Counted from the stretch's first letter, positions 1 to 12,100 are shown. The stretch: 29,975 nt of DNA from Spirogloea muscicola (GCA_009602725.1 WELB01000205.1:1-29975); one strand, 5' to 3'. Numbers and translations: made by a program. The notes: generated by a model from the letters alone, not told the origin.

Positions 1-112
1 GCAGTACTGTAGTACAGCAGATATGACTGCAGATATTCTGACCAAGGGGTTGCCTAAGCCTAAGTATGATAGATGTAGAAGTTTGCTAGGCCTAGCTGAT
101 TCACATATTTAG
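1..112 (+). mobile_element. 3' end of Ty1/copia-type pol (RNase H tail), cut by window edge
   Basis: Frame 2 is open from base 2 to a TAG at 110-112. The 36 residues contain ADILTKGLPKPKYDRCRSLL, which matches the very C-terminal motif of copia RNase H (AD-x-LTK-x-LP-...-LG). In complete elements this domain removes the RNA strand of the RNA:DNA hybrid during reverse transcription. Only the tail is in the window, so whether the element is intact is unknown. The stop is followed within a few bases by a purine-rich tract (GTGGGAG, 112-118) and then TGTTGAATA, the expected order stop, polypurine tract, 3' LTR. Confidence 0.8.
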
Positions 113-118
113 TGGGAG

Positions 119-715
119 TGTTGAATATTGTATATTGTAATATGTTGAATCGGCGGGTCGGGGTGGATGACCATCCCGACCGTCTCATTGGGCCCTTAAG
201 AGTCTCCCTTGGATAAGGGAGGCCTCGGGCACCGGTCGAAAAACTCTGAACATCTGAGGCCACGCGGTCACGCGCCCGTGCGCCCTAGCCCTGGCTGCCA
301 CCCACCTTGGGTGATTCTTTCATATCAGCAGCCGCTTTCTTTTTTTTGGGTGAGGGCGGAGCCTGTGCCGTCTGACTGTCTGTCTGAGATCTGAATCTAT
401 TTGCCGCCATGAGCACATCTGCATCTGAGCCGCTGCGACGAGGTCGCTCTGCTGGGCCGCCGTCTCAACGAGGGCGATCTGCTGGACCTGGAGGACGTCC
501 AATGGAGGAACATGACTGGAGGAATCCAGACTCTGACAACGCTGTGTACAACCCACAGGGACAGGTACAGGAGCAAGCACATGAGCACACAGCCCAGGAA
601 CATTTTCACAAAGTAGGCAGAACCACATCCGTGACTTGTGCGAATGGACGCTTGACAACCTCTAGTCAGCACCTGCAGATTGTAATGAATAGAGAACTAA
701 ACTAAGTATTCAACT
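119..715 (+). repeat. Probable 3' LTR of the copia element
   Basis: The left end is TGTTGAATA at 119, immediately after the polypurine-like tract. A near-perfect inverted terminal match, TATTCAAC, lies at 707-714, giving an LTR of about 597 bp. The canonical terminal CA is not intact (the sequence reads CAACTA), so the right edge is tentative. The second LTR and target-site duplication would be outside the window. A tract inside it, 322-340, is the reverse complement of a motif found in the dispersed repeats at 1757-1785 and 28974-28995. Confidence 0.5.
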
Positions 716-1767
716 ACCCCAAGAGGGGCTAATGTTACAGGGCAAAAGCACAGCTGAGTAAGTAGACTAGTAACCATGAGTGAGCACGTGCATATATGAC
801 AGGCTAACTTGAAGACAGATGCTTCCAGAAGAGGGCTGTGGCTGGGAGAGGCTAACTTGGGGAGCCAGAGCATTGCAACGGAAGCAGGTGGCCTGGCTGC
901 ACGCTGCCCAGCACGCTGATGCATGGCCGAAGCTTGGAGGCACTGCAATCCGAGCAACTACAAGTATCCACATCCTCCAACACGCAACCAACACCTGCGG
1001 AACTCTAGTATGCACCCAAGCTGCCCCCCAGACTACGACGGCTTGTGTCAACCAAGAGACGAGAAGGGTACTTCACTTGAGCGGCCTTGTCGTGGCACGG
1101 GGCTGCAAGCTGCGTGGAAGAAGTAGCTCTATCAAGGTGCAGGGGAGAAAGACGCGACTTTTCTTGAGTATGGAAGTAGCAGCTCCTCCAAAGGGGCCGA
1201 AGGCGTCATAAAGCCAGCCCACAAAAGCATGATAAGATCCAAATGAGACGGCAAGCGGATAGCACGTAGATAACAAGCAATTACCAAGGGTGGCCACTCA
1301 GTACCGCCTACTTTAGAAAGTGGCTTTCCTAAAGGGGGCGAGGGCTGGAAATGAGAAGTGGCTCTCCCAAAGAAGAAGTGCTCTGCCGTAGAGAAGGGCT
1401 GCCAAAGCCAGGCCCAAAAGAATGGACGACAGCCAAAGCCAAAACAGAAGAAGATGCCAAGAAAGGACTACACTACAAGACGATGCAGAGGATAATTTGG
1501 ATGGATGCTCAGTATCCACGTGTGAGCAACAGCAAATGAGAACAACTCGAAGCAGGAAAAGCGGCACTTTGTCGAGACCCGGAAGCAGCAGCCATAGCGC
1601 GGCCAGCGCGCGCGTGGACCGCATGAGCCAAAAGAGCGCTGGAGCGAGACCGCCAGCCTCATCCGAGATACCTGAGCGAGGGAGCCGGCAGCATCAAAGC
1701 CTGGCGCCCAAAAGGGGCGAAGGGCTGTGAAAAGCCAGTCCGAAAAAACAAGGTTCGAAGAAAGAAG

Positions 1768-2001
1768 CGGCTGCTGATATTTAAGAATCGGCTGTAAACT
1801 GTCAGCCAGATGCATAAAGGTTCGAAGGAGAAATTACGTATTTTTGAAACAAGCTTAGGCCAAATGGCCAAGTACAAAGGCAAGCACATCTAAAGATCTA
1901 CATAATCTACAGCAGATTGACCCGCTCAGTAACCACGGGTCAAAACATAAAGGTCACTAATCGATGCATGAATACTAGATGCCAGAAACGAAGCCCTTCT
2001 G
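1768..2001 (+). repeat. Dispersed repeat module A, copy 1
   Basis: Two blocks are shared in the same orientation with the far end of the window. Block one, 1768-1825, begins GCGGCTGCTGATAT and contains GCCAGATGCATA; it matches about 28974-29035. Block two, 1866-2001, begins GGCCAAGTACAAAGGCAAGC and includes GACCCGCTCAGTAACCACGG; it matches 29207-29340 with only a few differences. The second copy has about 165 bases between the blocks and this one about 40, so one has gained or lost internal sequence. Partial inverted copies of block two occur at 22231-22312, 22620-22678 and 25494-25541. Confidence 0.8.
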
Positions 2002-2019
2002 CCACCAACTAGAGCTCGC

Positions 2020-2245
2020 CCAGCTTTCAGTCAATTCGGCCGCGCTTTTCTTTTCTGGTGCAAGGCACTAGCCTGAGCACGCTGCAAACAGGCTCGGATC
2101 TGCATCTCCTGTCTAGAGGTTACTGAGCGTTCCCTGGCTGATGTCTAAGTCCTAGTCGTTCGCACTCAAGCTCCCTCAGACCTTGTCCATTCTTTTGGGC
2201 TGGCCTTTCCCAGCCACCAGTCAATCTGGCCGCGCTTTCTTTTAA
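2020..2245 (+). repeat. Short direct repeat around a GGCCGCGCTTTTCTTTT-like motif
   Basis: AGTCAATTCGGCCGCGCTTT near 2030-2049 recurs as AGTCAATCTGGCCGCGCTTT near 2218-2237, both followed by a CTTTT-rich stretch. The second copy directly abuts a GGGCTGGCCTTTCCCAGCC hairpin at about 2198-2216. This is probably an internal duplication of the dispersed repeat. Confidence 0.6.
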
Positions 2246-2284
2246 CAGGCCGAAACTCGTCATCGCAGGAGCGACAGATATGCA

Positions 2285-2468
2285 GGAAAGTTGCTCGCCA
2301 ATTGAGGATAGGGGCTGGAAAGCCAGCCCAAAAAAGAATGAGCAAAGTACGAGAAGGGGGCCAGGGGAAGCGCTAAGTAACAGAAACAAAGCTGCTACGA
2401 GACACTCAGTAACCTCTGCTAAGCAGCCGCAGATCAGAGATGCTAGGCTCCTGGAAGTGGGTCCCCTG
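2285..2468 (-). repeat. Composite repeat: hairpin core plus module B
   Basis: The left part holds GGGCTGGAAAGCCAGCCC (near 2320), a palindrome-like hairpin, then an A-rich stretch and GAATGAGCAAAGTACGAGAA. The reverse complement of this part matches 22400-22490. The right part, 2361-2468, runs from CCAGGGGAAGCGCTAAG through CACTCAGTAACCTCTGCTAA to GAAGTGGGTCCCC. It is found as a near-identical inverted copy at 29342-29460, about 27 kb away. No open reading frame is conserved between the copies. Confidence 0.8.
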
Positions 2469-2803
2469 GCCAGAGCCAGAGGCAGCAGCGACGGGCGATG
2501 GTATCGCGGGCGAGCTGGGTGAGCAGCTCGAGTCACCGAGCGCCCAGCGCCCCATGGGTGTCAATTGCCAATTGCGGGCCGCTGAAGTATAGTACCAAGA
2601 ATGGACCATGTAGGATAAACACATTGACCTGTAGTTAGCAGCCGCGAGTCGGAAGGACAAGTGGGAAGCTCCCTCCCACTGCCCGTCACCAAGAGAATGC
2701 GTCACCAAGGTGGGGCTTCTCGTCTGTCGTGTCCTGCCACAAGGTGCACGACTGGAGAAAGGCAGTGACCTGTAGGCACGGCCCTGCGCCTCTCGCTTGC
2801 CCC

Positions 2804-2808
2804 GCGGC

Positions 2809-2849
<41 letters not shown>

Positions 2850-2862
2850 CGCGGCGGCGGCA
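2804..2862 (+). repeat. CGG/GGC trinucleotide tract upstream of the UBR gene
   Basis: About ten uninterrupted GGC units (2812-2841) are flanked by GGT-interrupted and GCG-shifted units. The tract lies about 340-390 bases 5' of the UBR start codon, in what is probably promoter or 5' UTR. It creates spurious poly-Gly, poly-Ala and poly-Pro reading frames on both strands. G-rich runs of this type can form hairpins or quadruplexes (known behaviour of CGG repeats; no function is shown here). Confidence 0.9.
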
Positions 2863-3197
2863 CCGTGCCAGGATTGCCTCCAAAGGCTCTCCTTCTCAAA
2901 TCCAGAGGTTGTCCTCATATCTCTGGCTGTGTCCCTGTGCACAAGGCTGCGTCAGCCATTGCGCGAAGCGCCGGCGTCGCCCGGCCGCGGTGGCCTTGGA
3001 GCCCCGCCGCCGCCATCGCAGTCGCCGCTGCCGCGCCTGCCCCTCCCGCCTCCAGAAGCGAGCTCCGGCGCGTGGCAGCCAGCAAGTCCTTTGCGGCGTG
3101 GAGGCTCACACTGAGCCAGCACAGAAGCCGCTGTTCGCCGAAGCGCTGAGCCGACCGCGGCACCTCGCTGCGGCGGCGGCCGCGAGGAGGCACTGAG

Positions 3198-6100
3198 ATG
3201 CGGTCGGCGGAGCGCCTGCGGCACGTCAGCCCCATCCAAGCGGTGAGCGCGCCATCGTAAACTCCATAGTAAGGCTGCATGGCGACGCTGGCCTGCTGCC
3301 GGCACTGCCTGCACTTGTGCTGCCCTTTGAGGTGGCGCCGAGGAGCCCCAGTTGACGACTGCTGCACGGTCGACGCGCTGTTTTCAGCGGCTGGCCAGCT
3401 GGCTACACCAGGACACGCTGGGATGGGGCCCCGAGAACGTGGTCGAATTCGCCGCCAGTCACCCTGGCAAGCTCGACGTTATCGTGTGGGCTCTCCTGCC
3501 AAGCCTGGAGGATGTGGAAGGCAGCTCCACCACGGTCCTGGCGCGCTTCCAGGAGGCGGTGGACTGGCTGGCCTGGCTGCTCTATGGCCAGGAGCCGCAG
3601 GCTGCCAAGGACCACCTCAAGCGCGTGGCCGGTGCCTCGGGCGGCGTCTGCGGCGCCATCTGGGGCCTGGACGACGTTGCGTACCGGTGCCGGACATGCG
3701 AGAACGACCCGACGTGCGCAGTGTGCATGCAGTGCTTCCTGGAGGGCGATCATGGCGCGCACGACTACTCCATGATCCGCACGGGCGGCGGCTGCTGCGA
3801 CTGTGGGGACGTGAGCGCGTGGAAGGAGGGCGGCTTCTGCGCACGTCACCGCCGGCCGTCTGATGGGGCGGCGCCGGTGTCGTTGCCGGAAGCGTTTGTC
3901 GGCCGAGCCAGGCCGGTGCTCGGTACCACGATGCGTAGGTGGTGCGAATGCCTGAGTGGCGCCCGCGAGGCGGCAGATATGCGGCGTGCCCGGCACTGGG
4001 ATCGACAGGGCCGCGAGGAGCAGGAGGCAGGGTGCCTGACACAAGCGCTGGTCAACATGCTGCTGGGCCTGTGCCACTGCAGCGTATTGGCCACGTGCCT
4101 CGTGGCGGAGTGTGTGGCGGCGCCGGGCCTCGGTTTGCTCGCCGAGCTCATGCTCGCCGAGCGAGCCGCCTCCAAGGATGTGGTGACCTCCGCACATGCG
4201 CTGCTGTATAAGCTCCTTGGTGATCCAGCGTTCAAGCTAGCATTTGCTCTCGTCTTCATCAGCAATTACGACTCGTTCCTTGGGCAGTTTGCCAATGACG
4301 AGGATGACAGCCTGCTGTCTGACCCGGCCGAGTACCAGGTGCTGCTTTTTGAGCACTCTATGCTTGACAGCTTCTCGGTGCAGATTTTCTCTGTGCCAGC
4401 ACTCACGGCGCACCTTGTTGAGAAGGCCGGCCTCCTGAGCATGCTTCTGGGCATGCTCAAGCGCGTCCTGCGCTTAGCGGCTGGCAAAGACGGTCGCATT
4501 GATGTACAGCTCTGAGACCTTGTTCTGGAGTGACTTGAGTGTGGCATCATGCTGCGCTCTCATTTGAAGCTCTTCTCAAACGTATTCCATTGCAGATGAA
4601 AGTCAAAAATGCAAACTCGCATCTGTGTTGGCTGCAAGAAGAAGCATGCTGGCAGGATGCTCTCTTACTTCGTGAGACGCATGTGTGGTATTCTGATTAT
4701 AATGAGTTTCTGATAGCAAACTCTGTGACCTGATTGTAACGAGTCTCTGATCAGTAAACCCTGTGACATTGGATCCAGGTCAGGACGAGGGAGGTGCGGA
4801 AGAAGCACTATTGGCGCATCACCGAGGACCTTCGCTACGTGCTGAGCCACCCGGAGGTGGCACGGTGGACAGCAAGGGAGCAGCCGGCGCTGATGCAGAC
4901 CTTCCTGCAGCTCCTGGCGTTCTTGCAGGGCATGGCAGTCCAGGTCCGCCAAGTGCACGTGCATGTGGAGGTCGAGAGCGACGACTGGTCACACTCGTAC
5001 ACGCTGGAGAAGCGGCTCGCTGGCCTTCACATCCTCCTGGTACAGGGCGCCGCGGATCAGGCCTCGCTGCCGGAGGGAGGAGGCTGTGGTGCTGGCCACT
5101 CACAGGCAACGGCAAGCGCATTTGCACTCCAGGCGGCTGACAAGGTCTACGGCTGGCGCCTTCATCGAGTCGCAGGCGTGGCGGTGGCCGGGCCCCTGCT
5201 GTACCTCTTGTCCAAGTGCCTGCAGATTGTAGCCCTCTGGCTGGCTGTGGATGCTGCCCGGGCCACTAGGCAGCCTCAAGGCCAGGCGGCTGCCCCTGCC
5301 GCCACTCGGCGGCTGCCGCCAGGGAGGGCTACCAGGGAGTTGCGCCTGGGGAGGGTGACGATTCGCGGCGTGCCCATGGAGAGGCTGCCCCAGGAGGAGA
5401 ATGAACAGAGACCTGCGGCGGCGGTGGCTGCGGCGGCCGCAGCTGCGGCGGCGGCAGCGGAGGTGGCGGAGGATGTGCAGATGGAGGTTGCAACAGCCCC
5501 TGAAGCAGAGGCAGAGCAAGGAGCCTGGGCCAGGCCGGCTGCCCATCACAATGCCACTGCTGCGCAGCAAGCCAGGATGCGTGAGACTTTGTCGGAGTCG
5601 AACAGGTTGCAGGGTAATGAGAGAGAGGAGGGCGGTGAGGTGGTAGATGTCAATGGGGCCTCGACAAGAGGTGTAACCGAAATCCACAACGACACGTGGT
5701 GGATGGGCAGCGACACGCCCTTGGTCCTCCCGGACGCCGCTGCCGCATTCAGCATCCAGGATCCACCAATTGCTCCTGATCCATCGCAGCTCGAGGTGTC
5801 TTTCCACATTCCGCTGCACCGCATGCTGGCGCTTCTGCTCCACAGCGCACTGGGCCCTGCTGTAGCTGCAGGCGACAAGGTCGCTGTCCCGGGCGAGAGC
5901 TTTCTGCTGGACATTCTCCCAGCCGACTTTCGGTCCCCCGGCTTTGTCATGGCCCTCATGGAGCATCCGCTGCGACTGCAAGTAGCGTGCGCGCAAGTCC
6001 AAGCTGGCATGTGGCGGCGGAATGGGCACCCTATGGTGGCGCTCGCTGACCGATATCACTCCGTGTTCTGGTAAGAGAGCCTGCAACACCTCTGAACCTT

Positions 6101-9100
6101 GAACTCCAGATTACTGCCCTGTCGTACGAGATGTTTTGGGGTTAGTGGATTTACTGGGTGCAGTTAGTGGGTGGGCACTTGGCAATCTGCTCAGGTGGTA
6201 GGCATCTTTGAATTGTTGTCAGGGGTTCAGATATGAGATGCTTTGGATTGTGCTCCAAGGGTCAGAGGCTGCTGAACTGCCTGTTCAGGCTTGATACTGA
6301 AGGTACACCCAAACCTTGCAGGTGTGAGAACACTTTGGAGCTGGACATGTTCCTGTTGCAGTGCTGCGCAGTCCTATCCTTCCCAGAAGCCTTGGTCGGC
6401 CGCGTCCTTGAACGCTTTGGCTTGGCTGAATACTTCACACTGTGTGCCACGCCTGCAAAAGAATACGAGCCAGAGGTCGCCCACGACCTCCTCTGCTTCC
6501 TTATCCGCCTGGTCTCTGAGCGCAGCCTCTGCGGACTGTCCACGGAGCAGAGCGTCCGACGCGAGCTGGTGCAGCGCCTGGCAGCAGGTGACGCAACACA
6601 CAGCACTCTTTTGGAGAGCCTCCCACAGCAGCTGGCGGACTCGCCTCTCGTTACACCTTGTCTGGAGCAGGTGGCTGAGTACAGCATGCCCCGTGGTTTG
6701 GAACAGGTAGGGCCCTCTGCATTTTTTACAACCGCGATGGTTTTGCTTGGGCAATCTGATTGGGCTCTTGTTGCACACATTTTAGATTGCCCCGCTTTCA
6801 TTCTTGAGGCTGATGCATGTGGCTTGGTCAGTATAGGTCGATAACTCAAGGCGTCTGTATTCATGATTGCTTTCCTTCTTTACAAGAGATAGCAGCGACA
6901 TATTTCTGAAGTTCTCTGTAAAGAAAGTACGACTTGATTCAGACCCTTCATTGATAACTAGGCTACAGAGCATGTATGCTCTTCAAAGGGTGCACCTTTT
7001 GAGGCGGACCTTGATGCTTCTGTTGAGTGACCTCGCTTGCTATATCTTGGTCAACATCCAGGGCAAATACACTCTGAAGAAGGGGTGCTGGCGCGAGCTG
7101 GATCTTTACCATGTCCGCTGGTCTCCCCGCGAGCTGCAACGCACCCAGGACCGCTTTCAGGAGGTGCTTGGCATGCACGCATCAACGAGCCAGCTACCCA
7201 CGTGGCAAGACCCCACTCCTCCACTCAGCAGCCTCTGGCAGATTGCAACAACGTCGGGAGTGTACAAGATGGTCGTCTCCGTTCTGTTCCACGCGCAGGT
7301 GGTGGACGCCCAGGGTGTCAGCACCTCTCGGGCTCCCGACCACGTCGTGCTCGCCACCCTCCACCTGCTCGCACTTGGCCTGAGTGCCTGCAAAGCTGCT
7401 GTGGGGAAGCAGTTGATACGCGCGCAGGAGGTGCCACTTGTGAGCCGGGCAGCAGAGTATGTCACCGTGCAGGAGGCAGGGGGTCGTCAGGGCTCCTGCA
7501 GCCTTCTCTCGCTGCTCGCCGACCTGCATCGCAAGTGGGCAGATCGCAGCTTTGCCAATGGGCAGCTTAACTGCAGCGCCAATGATAGTGGTGGCCGGCT
7601 GGAGGAAGGTGAGAGGGGCGAGCTGGCGCAGCTGGCGGCGCACTTGCTGAAGGAACTCACGGTCCTGAGCAAGGCGTGCCGGAAAGAAGCCGAGGAGCTG
7701 GCGCCCGACATTGTGGGAGTCTGCACGGACAGCCCGACAGTGATAGGGAGGGCTGCCAGCTCCCCTCCGGCAGGGTCAGTTGAGGGCGATCGTCGCAAGA
7801 TGCTGGCGAAGATGCGGCAGGCAGAGGCAATGGCCCGCATGCGTAGTGCGCAGGACCGCTTTGCGGCATCCATAGCTCAGGGCTCAAGGGGCGGCAATGA
7901 GCAGAGCAGGCGGAAGGAGGGCAGCGAGAATGACAACGACAGCGATATGTCAGCAGGCCCGCTGCAGGCAAGGCCCTCAGCTGTTGCCACAGGCGAGGTT
8001 TCAGTCTCTATGGTTAATGCGCCAGATGCAGAGGAGGCTGAGGAGAGGAGCGAAGGAGGGCAGGCGCAGGATACGCACTCGGCATCTCTCGTGTGCGCGC
8101 TGTGCCGTGAGAGCAGCTTCTGGGCTGCGGAGAGCCCCCTCTGCTACGTGGCTCTGGCACAGCGGTCCAAGCTTGTGGCAGCGTCCTCGCTCCGCTCCTC
8201 GTCCTGGGACTTGCCTCAACTTGCCACAGCATCGCACGCCCTGCCGGGCTTGGAGGCCCAAGACTCGATATCCCTTGTCCAGGCGACACAAGAGCCGCAA
8301 ATTGAGGCGGAACTGATGAGCGCGGACGAGCTCAATCTGCTTGTCCAGCAGAGTCGTCCAGGCACAGAGATTCAAGGCTCTCAGCTTCTGGCACAGTCGG
8401 CCGAACTCTTGCAAGAAAGCATGGACACCACACTTGCTGATAATGATGAGCGTGCGGACGAGGAGCGGTCAGAGGCAGCACCGAGCAACTCAGACCGTCA
8501 ACATGGGCCTGCTGCCGAGGTGGTGCCAACAAGGGACGTTCTTGCTGAGTATGTCGCAGCGATCCACAATCTTAGGGAGGAGCGGGCCAGGTCGGCGGCG
8601 GCGGCGGAGAGGCGGGGCGGGGTCAGCTTCTCGGGTGGTTTGGTTGATGTCATGGATCACTTGCCGGGTAGGGGGGCGGCTGCTGGCGTTGCAGACATGG
8701 ATCTCGATGGCGGGCTTGAGCTGGAGGCCGAGAGCCGCCGGCGGAGGGGCAGGCGGAGGGTAGGCGCCCACCATGGCTTGGACGTCAGTGCCAAGCTGCA
8801 CGTGGCAACATGCGGGCACGCTCTTCACCAAAGCTGCCTCGACCGCTACTTCTCCTCCCTCTTGCAAAGGTCAGCATATCTCTGCATGAGGCTAGGCATG
8901 AATCACAAATGAGGACAATCATGCTAAGACTTCTGAAGCTTATTGACTTGACTTGTATAGCCCTGCGAAGGATGCAATGTGTGCGTTACTCAACTTGATG
9001 ACATGATCTGGTCTGCATATTCATCAGCAAATTGGGCATGGTCAGGTCTGCATGTCAAATTCTAAGCAAGAGACAGACTGATAAGACCTTGACCAGGCAT

Positions 9101-12100
9101 TGAAGGTATCAAGCAGATGGACTAGGTAGTTCTCATGCTCTCCCTACATGAAGCAGGTATCTGAGCCGCGAGTACTATGAGGGAGCCAGTGTTGTCAACC
9201 CTGTGGAGGTGATCTTGTCCTTAGCATTTGGGCCAGCCTTCTTAAGCTAGATAACAAACAAGCTAGATAACAAACAGCAATTTTTACTGGCAAGTAAGGG
9301 GACGAAGCATGGAGTTGCGCCCATAATGCTCAATTTGCGTGCATCACGCTGTGCCTAAGTTGTACTGCTTCAGTATAGATGCTCAACACGATGGCTGTCT
9401 GAATGAAATTATCCAGGTTGAGGGCGGCTATTGAATCTTTCAGATGCCATTTGTGCTCCAGCATGTGGCCCTCCATCAGTGCAGTGGTCAAGTCCTCGGG
9501 CTCACTCAATGATATCTAACATCAGCGTGCTCTGGTGTTTCTGTATGCCAGGGGGAGTACCTGTGCCCCATGTGCAGGAGATTGGCAAATGCCACACTAC
9601 CCCTGGTGCCAATTGCCGCCACAGTAGGGACAAGGCAGTATGAATCCAGGGCTCATTTTTCGCAGGCGCAGGACACCTTGATGGTGCTCCAATGTCCTGC
9701 AGAGTCGAGCAAGGGTTCTGTTTCAATTGACATTCAGCAGGACCTGGCAGCCGTGCGGTCATTGGAAGGGGCAAGCTGTAGTGACAGCTGCCTTAGCTCT
9801 CCTGGATTGCCTGCTGGAAACAACCTCAAGGATGCCATGGAGGCCTTCACTATGCGGCTGGCACACTTGGCACGCCCCAACGATGATAGCTGGACTTCTT
9901 TAATGGAAGGGCGGGATAACCAGGGGCTACTTCTATGGGAGGCCCTTGCCTACACTGTGTCCGCTGCGGAATTAGCAACACGGAGCCAGTTGGGTACGAG
10001 TATGGAGATTGATCCAAGAAATGCATTAGAGAAGGCTGTGGAGAGATTAGGGAAGGTCACAGAAGAAGAGGGTGCAAGTATACTGCCGGCTCTCGCACGG
10101 CTGGCCAGCCGGCAGAAGAATCACAGCATTCAGGCCCTCCGCTTGAGGGCGCGAGGCATGCAGCTGCTTGTAGGATCATTAGTACAAGGAAGTCCAGGTA
10201 TACTTTCGAGGCTTGATATTTTCTGCTTATCTGGTCTGGTAACTGCGTCTGTGATCATCAATATGCTTCTTGCTGTCCTGCTGCTTGCTTTGGAAGTATG
10301 TTGTATTTCACCTATGCACTCTGCTGTTCTTTTTCCAGCAAAATAAGCTCATCATAATCTCTGCTTTCGACTGCTCATGTCCTGCAGGTAATAATCAGCA
10401 ATTAGGTGATGATGCTGGCCAAGCATACCTGAAGCATAACCAGAACAGTTTTGATGTACAATTCTGGAACAGTTGCGCCCTAGCGGTCTTGTTAGGAGAT
10501 TCCTTCACAACATTGGCACACTTCTGCTTCTGTCTGCCAACCAGTGCAAGCAGTGCCATGCCCGTGCTTCGGCTATTGTACCTTGCCGATGCCATCAAGG
10601 TAAGGCCTACTTTGGAATGGTTGGTGATAGTCAATTAGTAGATCAAAGATAGGTCGTGATTGTGAATCCCATCAGGATCACCACTTAAGAAAGTGACTTG
10701 CAGTCATTGATGAGTTTGACAGCTGATCGGATGCCCTTATGAGTCTGCTCACATTCGCTTTTACAATGTTTAGGCCCTGGCGCATCTGGTTTGTCAAGTG
10801 CCTGGGGCAGTCTGCAAGCTTCCTGCAACGTTAAGGCCCCTGGCAGCCTTTCTCCATAACAGCCTTGCCAGCTACCTGGCACCACTTCCTCCATTCAGCT
10901 CCGCGGTGCTGCAGTCATTCTCCACATCACCAATGGAGACGTTAGCCCGCTTCAACCTTTCTTTCCTCCGCTCCTCTGCCCTGCTATGGCACCTCCTTTT
11001 TGAGGTGCTTCCAGCCATGACCATGTCTGCAAAACAAGCACACCGTCAGCTGCGCATTCATTGGGCCAGACGTGGTAATGAAGTAGATGAAAATTTGTCC
11101 AAGCAAAGTTTACTAGAGGAAGTGGAGGTACTTCTCTGGCAAGCACAACTTGGGCTGCCCAGTTTGTGGCAGCTGTTGGAGGATGAGTACTCCCAAATTA
11201 TAGTCAGGAGGTGGGCCCGCCACATGCAGAGGGACTTGGAGATCAGGGGCGCTGAAGTGGCAGCATCCATTGTGCAACCCTCTTTGGCTTCCCCATTCAG
11301 ATTACTGTCCCTTCCTCATCTATTCCATGACCTCTTTCAAAGGTTTCCCTCGCTTGACTGCCTGACTTAGCAACGGAGGCGATTATTGAATCTGGTACTA
11401 AGGCCTTGATGTAGATTCATACCAGATGTGTGCTCATCTGAAATCTCACCTGCGGACTTGATTGGGCTGCTAGTGTTGTCATGTTACTGAGTGTTTAATG
11501 CATTATTGACTCTGATAGATACGTCAAGGACAAGTGCCTGACCTGCAAGACAGTGCCAGAGCATCCAGCCCTTTGTCTCGTTTGTGGTCGTCTTTGTTGT
11601 GCAATGCTGGTGCGCAGCCAACGGCCGTGCTGCTCGTAAGCTTGTCAAGATCCAAGACTCCTCCCGTCAATTTGTGTTCTTATGATGCTGTTGTGATTGC
11701 GTCTATGCCTCACCTGAGCACGTATTAGAATGACCTCAATGCACAGCTTGTATCCTATCACAGGCCACTTGCAAAATGTAGGTCTCTACCTTGCTTATGA
11801 TGGCTACTTAGCTATCAAGCTGATAGATGCCCTTCAGCAAGTTGCGTGAGCTAATGGATGCTCCGTCTGCTCATGGCAACTTGCTTGGACAGTCGTGATG
11901 GACGTGGGGAGTGCCAGCAGCATGCGCAGTCATGTGGAGGAGGAATGTGTGTCTTCCTCCTTATCAGGGTATAATGCTTTTTGCCTCTGTATGCTATCTG
12001 ATGTTTCCGCAAAGCAGGAATAGCAGCCGCTCATTGCAATCATTTGACATACTTGCACCTCTCAAAGCCTTGCTTGCTTCTATATCGGGCTACCTTCCAC

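Larger units (their letters stand above)
716..3197. other. Repeat-rich gap without a recognised gene
   Basis: No reading frame here resembles a known protein. The stretch is a patchwork of the dispersed repeat family: hairpin-like pieces near 1324-1429, 1711-1745, 2188-2232 and 2288-2345, the 1768-2001 module and the 2361-2468 module, which are described separately. The last 400 bases become very GC-rich and presumably contain the promoter and 5' UTR of the UBR gene. I see no clear TATA box. Confidence 0.6.

Noticed and set aside
409-705. 98-residue plus-strand frame starting MSTSASEPLRRGRSAG
   Set aside because: It lies inside the probable copia LTR, has no gag-like motif and no partner sequence; most likely chance.
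2406-3367. Several long frames on both strands with poly-Gly, poly-Ala or poly-Pro
   Set aside because: They are produced by the CGG tract and GC-rich promoter DNA of the UBR gene; none is conserved or has a family motif.
3403-4197. 264-codon minus-strand frame
   Set aside because: Antisense shadow of UBR exon 2, where the plus strand encodes a complete UBR box.
5100-6089. 329-codon minus-strand frame
   Set aside because: Antisense shadow of UBR exon 3; GC-rich codon positions on the plus strand suppress stops.
9622-9665. Possible mini-intron (GTAGGG...TTTTTCGCAG) in UBR exon 7
   Set aside because: It would be only about 45 nt, shorter than every other intron here (at least 93 nt), and the frame is open through it.
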